From CALMZY01 sp052033915 (GTDB lineage Bacteria > Verrucomicrobiota > Kiritimatiellia > CAIQIC01 > JAGNIJ01): a stretch of 53,614 nucleotides of DNA. This document shows positions 53,123-53,614 of the stretch, in pieces. A model generated the notes under the pieces. That model was not told where the DNA came from. It did no database searches and saw only the letters and a list, made by a program, of their open reading frames with translations. The translations under genes were made by a program, and so were the position numbers. How positions within the stretch are numbered: the first letter of the stretch is position 1; every line of letters begins with the position of its first letter. The stretch is taken from the NCBI GenBank assembly GCA_052033915.1, contig JBPOJF010000023.1, positions 1 through 53,614 of the forward strand. The letters are read 5' to 3'.

Positions 53123-53614
53123 TGATGATCCGGTAGTTAAACGGTCGAAAGGTCTCCGTCCACTCCGCTACGTTCCCTCCCATATCGGCGACTCCGTAAG
53201 GACTGCGTCCGGTCGTCTCCCCAATGGATGTGAAGTAAACCCCGCCATGCCAGTACGGTATATCCCCGAAATTCATCTCGCGCGGTGTGGTTTCGTCTGT
53301 CGGCTCGGCGGGTACATCATCCGACCCGTTCGGGTAGTCGTAGTACACATCCTTGACCGGATCGTAATACGCGGCCTTGTACCACTCATCCTCCGTCGGA
53401 ATCACCCATGTCGCGTTCGCTGTCCGGCCCAACAAATACCCATCCGCCATGTTGTACGATCCTGTTTCCGTGCTTCCCGATCCCTGTCCGTTCGCCAGCC
53501 AGTTGCAGAATCGACAGGCATCGTAAAACGAGACCAAGCAAACCGGGTTATTCTCTTTACCCTCTACCGTTGCGTATTTGTAGCTTCCATCCTCCCCGCT
53601 CCGGATGATAAAAG
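53103..53614 (-). CDS. Formylglycine-generating-enzyme (SUMF1)-like protein, partial, frame broken at G12 tract
   Basis: The gene enters from the right edge, so its start is missing. The visible frame has SUMF1/FGE-family hallmarks: NPVCLVSFYDACRFCNWLAN, WVIPTEDEWYKAAYYDP, SPYGVADMGGNVAEWTETF, YRIIRGGG. It then runs into a stop (53103-53105), right after a run of 12 G on the coding strand. The natural end (NHASALSV ... GFGFRVA and a PEP-CTERM tail) continues in another frame to 52936. With 11 G the frame would be intact. Members may oxidise a sulfatase cysteine or be non-catalytic exported lectin-like proteins; exported PVC paralogues with PEP-CTERM tails are probably the latter. Confidence 0.85.
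   Translation of the reverse strand, partial: FIIRSGEDGSYKYATVEGKENNPVCLVSFYDACRFCNWLANGQGSGSTETGSYNMADGYLLGRTANATWVIPTEDEWYKAAYYDPVKDVYYDYPNGSDDVPAEPTDETTPREMNFGDIPYWHGGVYFTSIGETTGRSPYGVADMGGNVAEWTETFRPFNYRIIRGGGAV
53111..53122 (-). repeat. Homopolymeric G12 tract inside a coding region
   Basis: Twelve consecutive C on the plus strand (G on the coding strand), by far the longest homopolymer I noticed in the window. It sits exactly at the RGG motif codons, where AGG-GGG codons are expected. It separates two halves of an otherwise continuous protein. Confidence 0.9.

Overview
This GC-rich chromosomal window comes from a Gram-negative bacterium. It carries outer-membrane genes (bamA, skp/ompH, lpxD, an MsbA-type exporter, an ExbB/ExbD pair) and two exported proteins with PEP-CTERM tails. 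That mix, with exported CAP and GH81/fibronectin-III proteins and several families of short intergenic repeats, best fits the PVC group (Kiritimatiellota or Verrucomicrobiota). The lineage is an inference. Almost everything is chromosomal housekeeping: I see no prophage, transposase, CRISPR array or rRNA.

Layout. 1-4937 (minus strand): a hairpin-rich left edge, hisF, a PEP-CTERM protein, a CAP-domain exported protein and a queuosine-precursor transporter (yhhQ). 5053-8053 (plus): five small membrane or exported proteins of unknown role. 8087-12817: a threonine-type attenuator with a 17-codon leader peptide, then hom, lysC and cimA, the aspartate/threonine/isoleucine entry enzymes. 12874-18294: valS, tRNA-Gln(UUG), prs, rplY, pth. 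18333-25314: rpsF-ssb-rpsR-rplI-dnaB, joined by a 4-base overlap to bamA-skp-lpxD. 25381-28699: clpB with a clear promoter, a 24-residue membrane peptide missed by usual length cut-offs, and a bifunctional-nuclease-domain gene. 28727-33022 (minus): a 1431-residue exported GH81 beta-1,3-glucanase. 33148-40877 (plus): galE, cinA, thpR, recA, alaS and a DUF362/ferredoxin protein, nearly all overlapping or touching. 40847-44791 (minus): rimO, a CbpA-type DnaJ and three consecutive Hsp20 genes. 45083-48615: aroD facing a feoA-feoB-FeoB-associated operon. 48584-52897: a dimeric dUTPase, trxB, an MsbA-like ABC exporter, exbB and exbD. The right edge holds a formylglycine-generating-enzyme-like PEP-CTERM gene whose reading frame is broken at a run of 12 G.

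Most notable non-genic signals: (1) the Thr-codon leader and mutually exclusive hairpins before hom; (2) two intergenic sites, before lysC and before clpB, each with two 19-bp inverted repeats of the form TTTTCC-N7-GGAAAA placed exactly 31 bp apart, the last arm at clpB also being the promoter -35; (3) the G12 tract that detaches the PEP-CTERM sorting signal of the right-edge gene; (4) a shared C-terminal module on the CAP and GH81 exported proteins, which lack PEP-CTERM tails.
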